Counted from the first letter of the stretch, positions 1-8,532 are shown. The stretch: 64,000 nucleotides of DNA from Bacteroidales bacterium (GCA_017469745.1 JAFUFS010000008.1:1-64000), one strand, 5' to 3'. Translations and numbers: made by a program. Notes: generated from the letters alone by a model not told the origin.

Positions 1-276
1 GACCCCACCACCGACTACGTCGGCGGTCCCCCCTCTTACGTGGCCGTGGGTGGCCACGGTTGCTGGGAGGGATACACTCCCGGACCGGAACTGTTCGAGG
101 TTCAGACGTTTTATGAGAGGATGTTCCTGTCGCAGGGGTACAAGATAACCTACATGGCCTTTACCATTGACCATGAAGGCCCTTACAGGCACCCCGAAAC
201 CTTTGATTCAGATTATTGGCGCTCGATAGAAGGACCGAGACGCTTTTCTCACTCTCCTGAAGCGACCCAGAGATAG
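1..276 (+). CDS. trmB: tRNA (guanine-N7)-methyltransferase TrmB, C-terminal part (cut by window start)
   Basis: The reading frame is open from base 1 and ends at TAG 274-276, giving the last 91 residues. The stretch EVQTFYERMFL...GYKITYMAF resembles the end of Bacteroidota TrmB, where a TFYE/TYYEQ segment and a 'YLKF' strand close the Rossmann methyltransferase fold; the following DSDYWRSIEGPRR resembles the tyrosine/arginine-rich end of those proteins. TrmB uses SAM to methylate G46 of tRNA. The SAM-binding half lies outside the window, so the call rests on the tail only. The 3' end overlaps the convergent U32 gene by 28 bp, and no terminator separates them. Confidence 0.55.
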   Translation, partial: DPTTDYVGGPPSYVAVGGHGCWEGYTPGPELFEVQTFYERMFLSQGYKITYMAFTIDHEGPYRHPETFDSDYWRSIEGPRRFSHSPEATQR

Positions 277-1520
277 AGCCTGTCGCCACGTCGCAGTTTC
301 TTCTCTCCCTTCCAGTCTTCCGGGAACGAAACAGGAATTGAACAGACTTCCCCTTTCCTGGCCTCACCCACACTATTAAGGTCGACCCGGATCTCACCGA
401 TAGTGCCCTCGTAGACTCCGGTGGTGGAACCTATGACCAGATAGTCGTCACCGACGCTCATCATGCCCGATTCCATGGTGATCTCAGCGACCCCCAGACG
501 GTCGTACCAATTGGTCACCTTGCCGCAGTAGACTTTCCTCCTCGTTGCATGGCTGCCGTAGATCTCGCTCCACTCGGCCATCTTCGCGCCCTGGTAGTAG
601 CCGTCCCAGAACCCACGGTTGAAGACTTCGGCAAGATCTTCCTTGAGCATTGATGCCATCTCCTGGGAATATGTTCCGTTGCACACAGCATCGGCCGCCT
701 TCCGGTAGCAGGATGTCGTTCTCTTGACATATTCAGCGGACCTGGCCCTCCCCTCGATCTTGAAAACCTTGACTCCGGCTTCTATGATCTTGTCCATGAA
801 CTCGATGGTACAGAGATCCTTCGGGGAAAGGAGGTACTTGTTCCTTAGGTTCAGTTTTTCGCCTGTCTCCAGGTCGGTCAGTTCATATCCTCTCCTGCAG
901 AGCTGGTAGCAGTCACCGCGGTTGGCGGAATGCCCGCACCCGTGGAGGCTCAGGTAGCATTTGCCGGAAACAGCCATGCAGAGAGCTCCGTGCGCGAACA
1001 TTTCTATCCTCACTGGCTTGCCGGAGGGCCCTTTTATGCCCTCGCTGACGATTGCATCGTGGATGGACTTGACCTGCCTAAGGGTAAGTTCCCTTGCCAG
1101 CACGACCACATCGGCAAAGCTGGAATAGAATCTCAGGGCCTCGATGTTGGAGATGTTAAGCTGTGTGGAGGCGTGGACTTCCATCCCGATTGACCGGCAG
1201 AAGGAAATCGCCGCCATGTCAGAAGCAATGACCGCATCCACGCCGGCCTCCTTCGCAGCATTCAGGGTCTCCCTCATGGACGCAAGGTCATCCTCATAGA
1301 GGGCGATGTTGAGGGTCAGATAGGTCTTGACTCCGTTTTCCCGGCAGATCCGCACTATCTCTCCTAAGTCTTCCGGAGCGAAGTTGCCGGCCGAGTGCGA
1401 GCGCATGTTCAGGCGCCCCACTCCGAAATAGACGGAATCCGCCCCGCCCTCGATAGCCGCCCTCAGGCATTCAAAATTGCCGGCGGGTGCCATGATTTCA
1501 AGTTCCTTGCTGTCCATCAT
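249..1520 (-). CDS. trhP: U32 family peptidase-like protein, probable tRNA 5-hydroxyuridine modification protein TrhP
   Basis: 423 aa from the chosen start. The N-terminus (ELEIMAPAGNFECLRAAIEGGADSVYFG) is the classic U32 opening, and the middle carries HASTQLNISN, KIEGRARSAEYV and a cysteine cluster (CGHSANRGDCYQLCRRGYEL) typical of this family. U32 proteins of the TrhP/YegQ branch are needed for prephenate-dependent hydroxylation of U34 in tRNA, and the Cys cluster may hold an Fe-S cluster. The frame extends to an ATG at 1550, but a Bacteroidota -7 box lies at 1538-1545 inside that extension, so translation must begin at the tandem ATGs at 1520 or 1517. The neighbour TrmB is another tRNA modifier, which fits. 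Confidence 0.85.
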   Translation of the reverse strand: MMDSKELEIMAPAGNFECLRAAIEGGADSVYFGVGRLNMRSHSAGNFAPEDLGEIVRICRENGVKTYLTLNIALYEDDLASMRETLNAAKEAGVDAVIASDMAAISFCRSIGMEVHASTQLNISNIEALRFYSSFADVVVLARELTLRQVKSIHDAIVSEGIKGPSGKPVRIEMFAHGALCMAVSGKCYLSLHGCGHSANRGDCYQLCRRGYELTDLETGEKLNLRNKYLLSPKDLCTIEFMDKIIEAGVKVFKIEGRARSAEYVKRTTSCYRKAADAVCNGTYSQEMASMLKEDLAEVFNRGFWDGYYQGAKMAEWSEIYGSHATRRKVYCGKVTNWYDRLGVAEITMESGMMSVGDDYLVIGSTTGVYEGTIGEIRVDLNSVGEARKGEVCSIPVSFPEDWKGEKKLRRGDRLYLWVASGE

Positions 1521-1537
1521 CAGGTCAATGTGAGTTG

Positions 1538-1545
1538 CAAAGATA
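1538..1545 (-). promoter_or_regulatory. -7 promoter box of the U32 gene
   Basis: On the minus strand this reads TATCTTTG, a match to the Bacteroidota TAnnTTTG -7 element. No clear TTTG lies 19 bases upstream. It excludes the ATG at 1550 as start. Confidence 0.6.
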
Positions 1546-1608
1546 GCCATTTTCAGATATTTTGGCTATATTGCAGGAGTGAACACTAGAATCACTTTGT
1601 GAACAATC

Positions 1609-4008
1609 ATGAAAGTCAGAATCAGCATTGAGTATTTCACCTCATTCGGTGAAAGCGTCTGCATGGTCTTGAGTGACGGGAACGTCATCCCTATGCAGTA
1701 TGTCCTGCAAGGAATCTGGATGGCGGATCTCTCTGTTCCTGCCAGCACAAGATCACTCGACTATTCCTTCGAGCTGCGCAGGGGCGCAGCCACCCTCAGG
1801 CGTGAATGGTCCGGCCACAGCATCACGCTGCCTTCAGGCAGGAAACTCTCGGTTCTCGAGGTGCGTGATGCCTGGCATGACAGGCCCGCGGACTCCCCGT
1901 TCTGGACGAAAGCTTTCACGGATGTGATATTCCGTAAAAAAGTCCCTTCCAGGGTCTCCAGGAAGGGTAACCTCGCTTTTATGGCCACAGCTTCGCAGGT
2001 CAGGCGCGGAGAAGTCCTCGCCATTGCCGGAAGCGGGTCCGTCCTCGGCGATTGGAAGAAGTTCACCCCGCTTTCATCAGCCGGCTCGCCGCTCTGGAGC
2101 ATATTCATGGACGTCAAGGAACCTTTTGAGTACAAGTACGTCATCATAGATTCGGAAACCAAGGAAGCAAGGGTCTGGGAATCCGGTCCCAACCGTTCCT
2201 GCCACGAAGTCCCTGATGCAGATTCCCTCCTGGTCATAAGGGAGAGGGAACCCATCTTCGACAGGACGCCATGGAAGGGTTCAGGCGTGGCTATCCCGGT
2301 CTTCTCATTGCGCAGCGAAGACAGTTTCGGAGTGGGTGAGTTCCGTGACATCCGGAAACTGGCCGACTGGGCTGCCGCATCGGGGATGAGCGTCATCCAG
2401 ATCCTTCCGATCAACGACACCACGATGACCCGCACCTGGACCGATTCTTACCCTTACAATGCCAATTCCACCTTCGCCCTTCATCCGCAGTTCATCTCCC
2501 TGCCTGAAGCTGGCGTGAGAGTCACCAAGGAATATCTTTCCCTCCAGAAAGAACTAAATTCTCTCCCTCAGATCGACTATGAGCGCGTGAATGACGAGAA
2601 GGACCGCCTGCTCAGGAAGGCCTTCAAGACTGTCGGCAAGAAAGCACTGGTGGGGCCTGAGTTCAAGGCTTTCTATGATGCCAATGAGCATTGGCTTGTG
2701 CCTTATGCCGCCTTCTGTGTCCTCCGTGACCTTAACGGCACTCCCGAGTTCGGAAAGTGGAAGGAGCTTTCTGAATATTCCAGGACGGCTGTAGACTCAT
2801 TCCGGGCAGGCCATGCCGACGAGATGGATTTCTACCTCTGGGAGCAGTTCTGCCTGGATGCCCAGCTCAAGGATGCAGTTGAATATGCTCATTCAAAGGG
2901 AGTTGCCATCAAGGGCGACCTGCCGATCGGAATAAGCCGGACCAGCGTGGACGCCTGGCAGTATCCGGAACTCTTCAACCTTGATTCACAGGCAGGGGCT
3001 CCACCGGATGCCTTCTCGGAGGACGGCCAGAACTGGGGCTTCCCAACCTACAACTTGGAGGAGATGTCCAAGGACGGCTACGGCTGGTGGAAGGCCCGCC
3101 TGGGAAAGATGAGTGAATATTTCGACGCATTCCGCATCGACCACATCCTGGGCTTCTTCAGGATCTGGGAGATCCCGCTCGGAATCAAGTCCGGCTTGCT
3201 CGGACACTTCAATCCTGCCCTGCCATATTCAAGGGACGAACTCGTCGGAAGGGGATTCGATCCAATTTCCGAACTCTTCGTTCCGGATCCCCATCGCGAG
3301 GGGTGGTTCCATCCGAGAATATCTTCCCAGAACACCCTTGCATTCCAGGCTCTGGATGAGGGAATGAAGAACGCCTACAACGACCTCTACAACGATTTCT
3401 TCTACCGCCGCCACAATGCTTTCTGGAAAGAGACCGCGATGAAGAAGCTCCCGGCGCTTCTGGATTCCACCAAGATGCTCGCCTGCGGAGAGGATCTGGG
3501 TATGATCCCTGCATGTGTCCCCGAGACAATGGATGAACTCAGGATCCTTTCCCTTGAAGTCCAGAGGATGCCCAAGTCTCCTGAAGACATGTTCGGCCAC
3601 CCTTCTACCTATCCTTACATGTCAGTCTGTACCACCGGTTCGCATGACACCTCGTCCCTGCGTGCCTGGTGGGAGGAAGACCGCCAGATGACCGACAGGT
3701 ACTTCCATGAGGAACTTCACTGCGAAGGCCAGGCTCCGTTCAGCTGCGAGCCGTGGATCTGCGAGCGGATCATCCGCGACCATCTCGAATCACCTTCGAT
3801 GTTCTGCATCCTTCCGCTCCAGGACTGGACGTCGATAGACTCCTCTGTCCGTTATCCGGGCAATCCCGAAGACGAGAGGATCAATGTCCCGGCCAACCCC
3901 CGTCATTACTGGCGCTGGAGGATGCCCATCACTCTTGAAGAACTCCTTTCTCATCGGGATTTCAGCAAGCATGTGAATGACATGGTAGCAGCTTCGGGAA
4001 GGGGGTAA
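1609..4008 (+). CDS. malQ: 4-alpha-glucanotransferase (amylomaltase, GH77) with two N-terminal starch-binding domains
   Basis: 799 aa. Residues about 1-115 and 120-215 look like two CBM20-type starch-binding domains (the second has GSVLGDWKKFTPL and FEYKYVI). From about 225 a GH77 barrel follows: DSYPYNANSTFALHP, KGDLPIGISRTSVDAW, then the nucleophile Asp511 in FRIDH, the acid/base Glu628 in CGEDLG and the stabiliser Asp680 in GSHDTSS. It transfers maltooligosaccharide segments between glucans in glycogen or starch use. No signal peptide, so cytoplasmic. Two CBM20 domains before GH77 are the usual form in Bacteroidota and plant DPE2. ATG at 1609 follows a short leader. Confidence 0.96.
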   Translation: MKVRISIEYFTSFGESVCMVLSDGNVIPMQYVLQGIWMADLSVPASTRSLDYSFELRRGAATLRREWSGHSITLPSGRKLSVLEVRDAWHDRPADSPFWTKAFTDVIFRKKVPSRVSRKGNLAFMATASQVRRGEVLAIAGSGSVLGDWKKFTPLSSAGSPLWSIFMDVKEPFEYKYVIIDSETKEARVWESGPNRSCHEVPDADSLLVIREREPIFDRTPWKGSGVAIPVFSLRSEDSFGVGEFRDIRKLADWAAASGMSVIQILPINDTTMTRTWTDSYPYNANSTFALHPQFISLPEAGVRVTKEYLSLQKELNSLPQIDYERVNDEKDRLLRKAFKTVGKKALVGPEFKAFYDANEHWLVPYAAFCVLRDLNGTPEFGKWKELSEYSRTAVDSFRAGHADEMDFYLWEQFCLDAQLKDAVEYAHSKGVAIKGDLPIGISRTSVDAWQYPELFNLDSQAGAPPDAFSEDGQNWGFPTYNLEEMSKDGYGWWKARLGKMSEYFDAFRIDHILGFFRIWEIPLGIKSGLLGHFNPALPYSRDELVGRGFDPISELFVPDPHREGWFHPRISSQNTLAFQALDEGMKNAYNDLYNDFFYRRHNAFWKETAMKKLPALLDSTKMLACGEDLGMIPACVPETMDELRILSLEVQRMPKSPEDMFGHPSTYPYMSVCTTGSHDTSSLRAWWEEDRQMTDRYFHEELHCEGQAPFSCEPWICERIIRDHLESPSMFCILPLQDWTSIDSSVRYPGNPEDERINVPANPRHYWRWRMPITLEELLSHRDFSKHVNDMVAASGRG

Positions 4009-4051
4009 TATTGTGCTGGTACGCAATTGCTTGTCAGATAATTGAATAAAT

Positions 4052-4085
4052 AAAGTGACGGTCCTGAATTCGGGACCGTCACTTT
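4052..4085. terminator. Bidirectional intrinsic terminator between malQ and the convergent lipoprotein gene
   Basis: A perfect 13-bp stem (AAAGTGACGGTCC, 4052-4064, pairing with 4073-4085) with an 8-base loop. An A-run starts one arm and a T-run ends the other, so it can end transcripts from both convergent genes. Confidence 0.85.
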
Positions 4086-4123
4086 GCTTTAATGATTGAT
4101 AGTCAGTCTATTGTGTAACAGGC

Positions 4124-7078
4124 CTATTCGGCTTCAATGGTGATTTCACTAATGTATATAGCTTTCTCGGAAGAATTGCTCCAGGTCAAAGTTATTGTGC
4201 CACTATCAGAGCCTGTGAATGTATAAGAAGCAGATTCCATTGAAATAGTTTCGGTACCATAATTTGAATCACCTACGGTTACATTCAATGTCGCACTGAT
4301 GCCTGAAGCTCCGGCAGTAGTAACAGTCACGGATTTAATTGTTCCTGAAATGCCTGATGTGGAAAGAACCAGTTCAGAAGCAGATTTTTTAGCGCTTCCT
4401 ACCTGAAGGCCCTTCTTGTAATTACTGGTATCGAAGCCCAAATAACTATCACCGGTCCTCCAGGTGAAGTCCAGATTCCAGTTAAGGTCATTTAATGTCG
4501 TAGAGGAAAGAGGACTCGCACTACTTCCGAAGTCACCGCTTTCGAATGTGTAGGAATAAGATCCTTCAATAGGGGTGTCATCTCCACCGGGAGTTACTTC
4601 TCCGCCCTGGCTGGCTCCGTTGTCCACGATGTCGGTCAGAATGATGGTCACGTACTTGCCCTGGCTGGTGAAGCCGTTGAAGTAACCATTGACGGTGACA
4701 TTGTGCCCGCTCAGGTCATCGATCTTCTTTCCTTCGGTGTAGAAACCGCTGGTGCTGATCGGGTAAGTAATGCTTCCCTGCCGTGCGGATGCTCCTTCTA
4801 CGATGACGTTGTAGTAATTGCCAGACTTTACTAGATCTCCGGTGAATGTGATGTATTCAGCAGAAGCCGCGGAATAGTTGTCCAGCGATGACGTGATGTC
4901 ATCGGCAGCAGGGTGTGAAACCTGGTTGCCTGAAGAAGAGACTGTTACATCAGAAGCAGAGCTGATGGTTATTTCCGGTACGCCATTGTAAGTGGTCTTG
5001 GTTCCCTTGATCGAGACGATGTCGCCGATTCCGGCAGGAATGCTGATCTTTGAACCATGATAGAGGTAGGCTGCGCTGGCGCCGTCTGAAACTATGACAC
5101 CCTGTGTGGACTGTGCGACCACGAGGGCATTTGCCTCAAACTGAGTTCCGTCCTCAAGCTCGATGACCTGGCTGATGGTCATTGAGGAAGTACCGTTGTT
5201 GCTCCTCTTGGTTGCGATGATGTAAGCAGTACCGTCAGTTACACCGTACCAGTAGCCTTCCACAGTGACGTTGTGTCCGTCAAGGGCCTCCATGCTGAGT
5301 CCTTCGTGAGGATTGTAGACCAGAACCTTGGTAGTGGCTCCGGGAACAGCGATGATGCATGCCCCGTTCTCAACAGTCATATCTCCTGTGACAGTCACGT
5401 ACCGGGCTGTGGAAGGAGAATAGGAATCCAGGGACTTGGTGATGTCAGTTGCTGAAGGATAGGTGACCTTGTTGCCGGAAGAGGCGACGTCGAAATCGCT
5501 GATGCTCTCAAGGTCGGTGATTCCGTTGAAGGTGCCGGTCAGGGCCTTGAAGCTGACGGAGTCTCCGATTTCGGCCATGCTCTGGCCAGCGTTGACGAAG
5601 GCTGCACTCTCTCCGTCGGTGATGACGAAACCGTTGGTGGTGATCGCAGTTACGAGGGAGGTCTCAAGTTCGATGTCTTCTCCTTCCTCCATGGCCACGG
5701 CTTCGGTCACGTCGATGCTTGCACCGCCGGTGTAAGGAGCCTGGATCACGGTGCAGGTCTCGGTGAGATCATTGCCGCTGAAGACCACGGTAGCCTTCCT
5801 TTCCGCCTCGGTAGTGTTTCTGGTGGCGGTGAAGGTGAACAGCTTGTCAGTGAGTCCCTTAGTTGTGGGGTCTACGCTGAGCCAGTCGCCGCCTTCGGTC
5901 ACGGTGGCGGTGACGCGGATGTTGGTGCTGACTACGAAGGCAACCTTCTGGCGGCGGCCGTCGATGTTGACTTCGCTGCTGGAAAGGACGAGGGCGTCCC
6001 TGGTGATCTGCTGCAGCGAAACTACGGTTCCGTCTTCGAGGGTGATCTTGCATTCGCGGTAGTCATAAGACTCGTTGGACTGGACGTTGAGGACAACCTG
6101 GTCGCCGGCTTCGACGACTTCTACCCAACCTTCAGCATCATCGCTGAGCTCAGCAATGCATGAAGCCACGGGGATTATGAACTCTCCGCCTTCAGGATCG
6201 ACCACATATTCAGTTTTCACCTCAGGCTTTGCCTCCTCGTTGTAGCCGATATTGATGATCTTGACGAATGAACCTCCGTTGTCGTCGGTGAGAAGGAACA
6301 TGACCTTGGTGGGGCTGACGTTGGCCGGAGACTTGATCGAGATCCTTCCGGAGGTCTCGTCAGCAGGGTAGAGGGTAACGGTCCATCCATTGTTTTCGAA
6401 GGTCTGGATCGAGGTCTTGGCACCTTCGGGAGCAACGATCTTGTAGGATGTGCTCAGCACTTCGCTGTTGCGCATCTTCTCGAATACGGTTTCGATGAAG
6501 ATCAGCTGAAGCTTGTTTGCAGCGTTGGCAAGAGGCAGGGTGATGACGCTGCCGTCACTGAGGGTGAAAACTGCATTGTTGGCATCTGTAACCACGCTCT
6601 CGAAGAGGCTGACGGAAGAAGTCTGGCCTTCGACCTTTGTCCATGTGGACTCTCCATCATAGGAAACGAACCACTGGTCGTCTTCGATTTTCAGCTTGGG
6701 AGTCTTTCCGGTCGAAACCTTGTTCCCTGAAGCGTCGAGAAGCCAGTTCCCTCCAACGGTCCAATAGTAGTTGCCGTCGGAATCCTGCTTTGCTCCGAAC
6801 TGGGGGATGAGGGCTTCCGTGGAGAGGATGGTTACTGTCGTTCCGTCAGAGAAGGAGACGGCCTGTCCTTTGTCAGTCGTCCTTATGGCCGTGACGGTGA
6901 TGTTTTTCTGAAGTGCAGACACGATCGACTGCAGCGAGCTGACGTTCGAGTTGAGGCTTTCGAGAGATTCGATCTTAGCCTTCTGGGCATTCAGCTCCGC
7001 CCAGACCTTCGAATCGTCATACTTGCATCCTGCCAGCATGCATGCGAGGGGCAGGAGTAAGAATAGAAACTTTTTCAT
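4124..7078 (-). CDS. Large surface lipoprotein with BACON-like and duplicated OB-fold-like domains
   Basis: 984 aa. A lipoprotein signal ends in LAGC (Cys18), followed by a short coiled coil (about 27-60) and a region resembling DUF4988/PL29 N-terminal modules (GTTVTILST, DGNYYWTVGG). Two BACON-like Ig domains lie near 280-450 (the second with GGDWLSVDP and TVVFSGN). Two clearly related modules follow (about 455-625 and 635-800), each with an ITDGESAAFVNAG / VSDGASAAYLYHG turn, GD.VS.KG, YNG and a DIT.SLD.YS segment, resembling the OB-fold (YhcR/DUF5689-like) modules of Bacteroidota lipoproteins. The last 170 residues look like a jelly-roll ending in YISEITIEAE. It is probably a surface glycan-binding or adhesive protein. 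The substrate cannot be read from sequence. Confidence 0.85.
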   Translation of the reverse strand: MKKFLFLLLPLACMLAGCKYDDSKVWAELNAQKAKIESLESLNSNVSSLQSIVSALQKNITVTAIRTTDKGQAVSFSDGTTVTILSTEALIPQFGAKQDSDGNYYWTVGGNWLLDASGNKVSTGKTPKLKIEDDQWFVSYDGESTWTKVEGQTSSVSLFESVVTDANNAVFTLSDGSVITLPLANAANKLQLIFIETVFEKMRNSEVLSTSYKIVAPEGAKTSIQTFENNGWTVTLYPADETSGRISIKSPANVSPTKVMFLLTDDNGGSFVKIINIGYNEEAKPEVKTEYVVDPEGGEFIIPVASCIAELSDDAEGWVEVVEAGDQVVLNVQSNESYDYRECKITLEDGTVVSLQQITRDALVLSSSEVNIDGRRQKVAFVVSTNIRVTATVTEGGDWLSVDPTTKGLTDKLFTFTATRNTTEAERKATVVFSGNDLTETCTVIQAPYTGGASIDVTEAVAMEEGEDIELETSLVTAITTNGFVITDGESAAFVNAGQSMAEIGDSVSFKALTGTFNGITDLESISDFDVASSGNKVTYPSATDITKSLDSYSPSTARYVTVTGDMTVENGACIIAVPGATTKVLVYNPHEGLSMEALDGHNVTVEGYWYGVTDGTAYIIATKRSNNGTSSMTISQVIELEDGTQFEANALVVAQSTQGVIVSDGASAAYLYHGSKISIPAGIGDIVSIKGTKTTYNGVPEITISSASDVTVSSSGNQVSHPAADDITSSLDNYSAASAEYITFTGDLVKSGNYYNVIVEGASARQGSITYPISTSGFYTEGKKIDDLSGHNVTVNGYFNGFTSQGKYVTIILTDIVDNGASQGGEVTPGGDDTPIEGSYSYTFESGDFGSSASPLSSTTLNDLNWNLDFTWRTGDSYLGFDTSNYKKGLQVGSAKKSASELVLSTSGISGTIKSVTVTTAGASGISATLNVTVGDSNYGTETISMESASYTFTGSDSGTITLTWSNSSEKAIYISEITIEAE

Positions 7079-7184
7079 TTGATATCTTGATTTGTTGTTA
7101 GTTATTAACTAAGTGTATAATCGAGTAAAAATACGCAGAATCTCTCTTAGACGCAAGTAACTGATCCAAGATGGGGACCAAAAG

Positions 7185-7208
7185 TTATCAACAGTCCTTT
7201 GTTGATAA
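7185..7208. repeat. Palindrome TTATCAACA-N6-TGTTGATAA between divergent genes
   Basis: A perfect 9-bp inverted repeat with a 6-base gap, between the divergently read lipoprotein and ltaE genes and 22 bases upstream of the ltaE -7 box. There is no T-run. A dimeric repressor or activator site is plausible. Each arm is one mismatch from a consensus DnaA box (TTATCCACA). Confidence 0.5.
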
Positions 7209-7229
7209 TGCCGCTTTGCTTAAAAATGC

Positions 7230-7237
7230 TATATTTG
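7230..7237 (+). promoter_or_regulatory. -7 promoter box of ltaE
   Basis: TATATTTG matches TAnnTTTG and lies 22 bases before the ATG. No TTTG at the ideal distance is seen upstream. Confidence 0.55.
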
Positions 7238-7258
7238 TAGAAATAAGCAGATTAATCC

Positions 7259-8284
7259 ATGTTGTCATTTGAAAGCGATTACACCGAAGGTGCGCATGAA
7301 GCGATCCTTCGCCGTTTGATGGAAACCAACCTCGAGCAGACTCCCGGTTACGGCCTTGACAGGTACTGTGAAAGCGCCAAGAACAGGATCCGTGAGGCAT
7401 TCGGCATCCCTGGTGCTGATGTGTTCTTCCTTGTCGGTGGCACACAGACAAATTCCACCGTCATAGCTTCCATGCTCCGTGGCTATGAAGGAGTCGTGGC
7501 AGTGGAGACCGGTCACATTGGAGTCCACGAAAGCGGGGCAGTGGAGTTTACAGGCCACAAGGTACTTACCCTGCCTCATCACGATGGCAAGATGGCAGCC
7601 GAAGACCTTAAGGCTTATCTCGAGGCTTTCTATGCAGACGGTACGTACGAACATATGGTCATCCCCGGGATGGTCTACATCTCCTTCCCGACCGAGTTCG
7701 GGACGATATATTCAAAGTCGGAACTCAAGGCCCTATATGGGGTTTGCAAGGAATATTCCCTGCCGCTTTTCATCGACGGTGCCCGTCTTGGATACGGCCT
7801 GATGAGCGGATATAATGACATTGATCCGATGGAGCTTCCGCAGCTTTGCGACGTCTTCTATGTCGGAGGAACCAAGGTCGGTGCCCTTTTCGGGGAAGCC
7901 GTAGTCTTCACGAGGGGCAATGCTCCGGCTCATTTCTTTACAACCATCAAGCAGCATGGGGCGCTGATGGCCAAGGGCCGGCTGCTCGGACTGCAGTTCG
8001 ACACCCTTTTCACCGACGGACTTTACTTCAAGATCGCGGACCATGCCGACAGGATGGCGGCCTTGCTTAAAGGAATATTCCTGGAGAAAGGCTACAGGAC
8101 TTTCATCGATTCGCCGACCAACCAGCAGTTCTTCGTGATGTCACGCCGGAAGGCCGAGGAACTTCACGGGAAAGTCCGCTTCGAGGACTGGTGTCCCGTG
8201 GACGCGGATAACATAGCCGTACGCTTCGTCACCAGCTGGGCCACCACCGAAGACAACGTCCTAGCCCTGAAAGACATCATCTGA
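7259..8284 (+). CDS. ltaE: Low-specificity L-threonine aldolase (PLP-dependent)
   Basis: 341 aa, the usual length. Family motifs: ESDYTEGAHEAIL at the start, GGTQTN (phosphate-binding loop), ETGHI, FIDGARLGYGL (Asp that pairs with the PLP ring nitrogen) and GGTKVGALFGEA with the Schiff-base Lys206. The enzyme splits threonine or allo-threonine into glycine and acetaldehyde. It is transcribed alone from a -7 box at 7230, divergent from the lipoprotein gene. Cytoplasmic. Beta-eliminating lyases are related, but the GGTKVGALFGEA motif favours the aldolase. Confidence 0.93.
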   Translation: MLSFESDYTEGAHEAILRRLMETNLEQTPGYGLDRYCESAKNRIREAFGIPGADVFFLVGGTQTNSTVIASMLRGYEGVVAVETGHIGVHESGAVEFTGHKVLTLPHHDGKMAAEDLKAYLEAFYADGTYEHMVIPGMVYISFPTEFGTIYSKSELKALYGVCKEYSLPLFIDGARLGYGLMSGYNDIDPMELPQLCDVFYVGGTKVGALFGEAVVFTRGNAPAHFFTTIKQHGALMAKGRLLGLQFDTLFTDGLYFKIADHADRMAALLKGIFLEKGYRTFIDSPTNQQFFVMSRRKAEELHGKVRFEDWCPVDADNIAVRFVTSWATTEDNVLALKDII

Positions 8285-8289
8285 CAATA

Positions 8290-8384
8290 ACGCAAAAGCA
8301 GGCATCCATTTAGGGCTGGATACCTGCAGAAAAGCTAACTAGATAATGACAAAAAGAACTACATACTTTGTTCTCACCTCCTAA
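8290..8384 (-). ncRNA. Small transcript (about 95 nt) with perfect SD and a start-stop AUG-UAG
   Basis: On the minus strand a full promoter (8390-8420) is followed, about 8 bases after the -7 box, by AGGAGGTGA (8382-8374), a perfect complement to the anti-SD end of 16S rRNA. After 9 bases come ATG (8364-8362) and at once TAG (8361-8359). A terminator hairpin ends the unit near 8290. An alternative frame from GTG 8377 would give a 12-residue hydrophobic peptide (MRTKYVVLFVII), but that GTG lies inside the SD and could hardly be initiated by it. Bacteroidota ribosomes generally ignore SDs, so a perfect one here is striking. The SD-to-AUG distance (12 bases after GGAGG) is close to that of rpsU in this window (13). 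Function unknown; a ribosome-binding regulator or a decoy is possible. Confidence 0.65.
8298..8327 (-). terminator. Intrinsic terminator of the small SD transcript
   Basis: Read on the minus strand: an 11-bp stem (GCAGGTATCCA with TGGATGCCTGC, one U-G pair), 8-base loop, followed by TTTTGCG. The opposite strand has no T-run, so it serves the minus-strand unit rather than ltaE. Confidence 0.7.
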
Positions 8385-8389
8385 TAATG

Positions 8390-8420
8390 CAAAAGTATGT
8401 ACTAATCAGATTATTTCAAA
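8390..8420 (-). promoter_or_regulatory. Full Bacteroidota promoter of the small SD transcript
   Basis: TTTG (8420-8417), exactly 19 bases, then TACTTTTG (8397-8390). This matches the consensus TTTG-N19-TAnnTTTG. The -7 region is also one arm of an inverted repeat (ACATACTTT ... AAAGTATGT) whose other arm covers the start-stop codons. Confidence 0.75.
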
Positions 8421-8496
8421 AACAGAATACTTATCTTTCGGCCTTTTTAAGGGGTTTTAATTGAAATTTATGCTCTTACCCCCGACTTACGGAAAC

Positions 8497-8529
8497 GAAA
8501 AAAGGGCAACTTCCACCGAAGTTGTCCCC
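8497..8529 (-). terminator. Intrinsic terminator of tRNA-Leu
   Basis: On the minus strand: GACAACTTC / GAAGTTGCC stem, short loop, then a run of T, starting 4 bases after the 3' end of the tRNA. Confidence 0.8.
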
Positions 8530-8532
8530 TTG

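Noticed and set aside
1520..1550. Upstream ATG of the U32 gene at 1550
   Set aside because: It lies upstream of the -7 box at 1538-1545, and family homology starts after residue 11.
7185..7208. Replication origin from DnaA-like boxes
   Set aside because: Only two imperfect arms in a palindrome, no further boxes, no dnaA/dnaN nearby.
8298..8327. Hairpin as terminator of ltaE
   Set aside because: The plus strand has no T-run after it; the minus strand does, and fits the small transcript.
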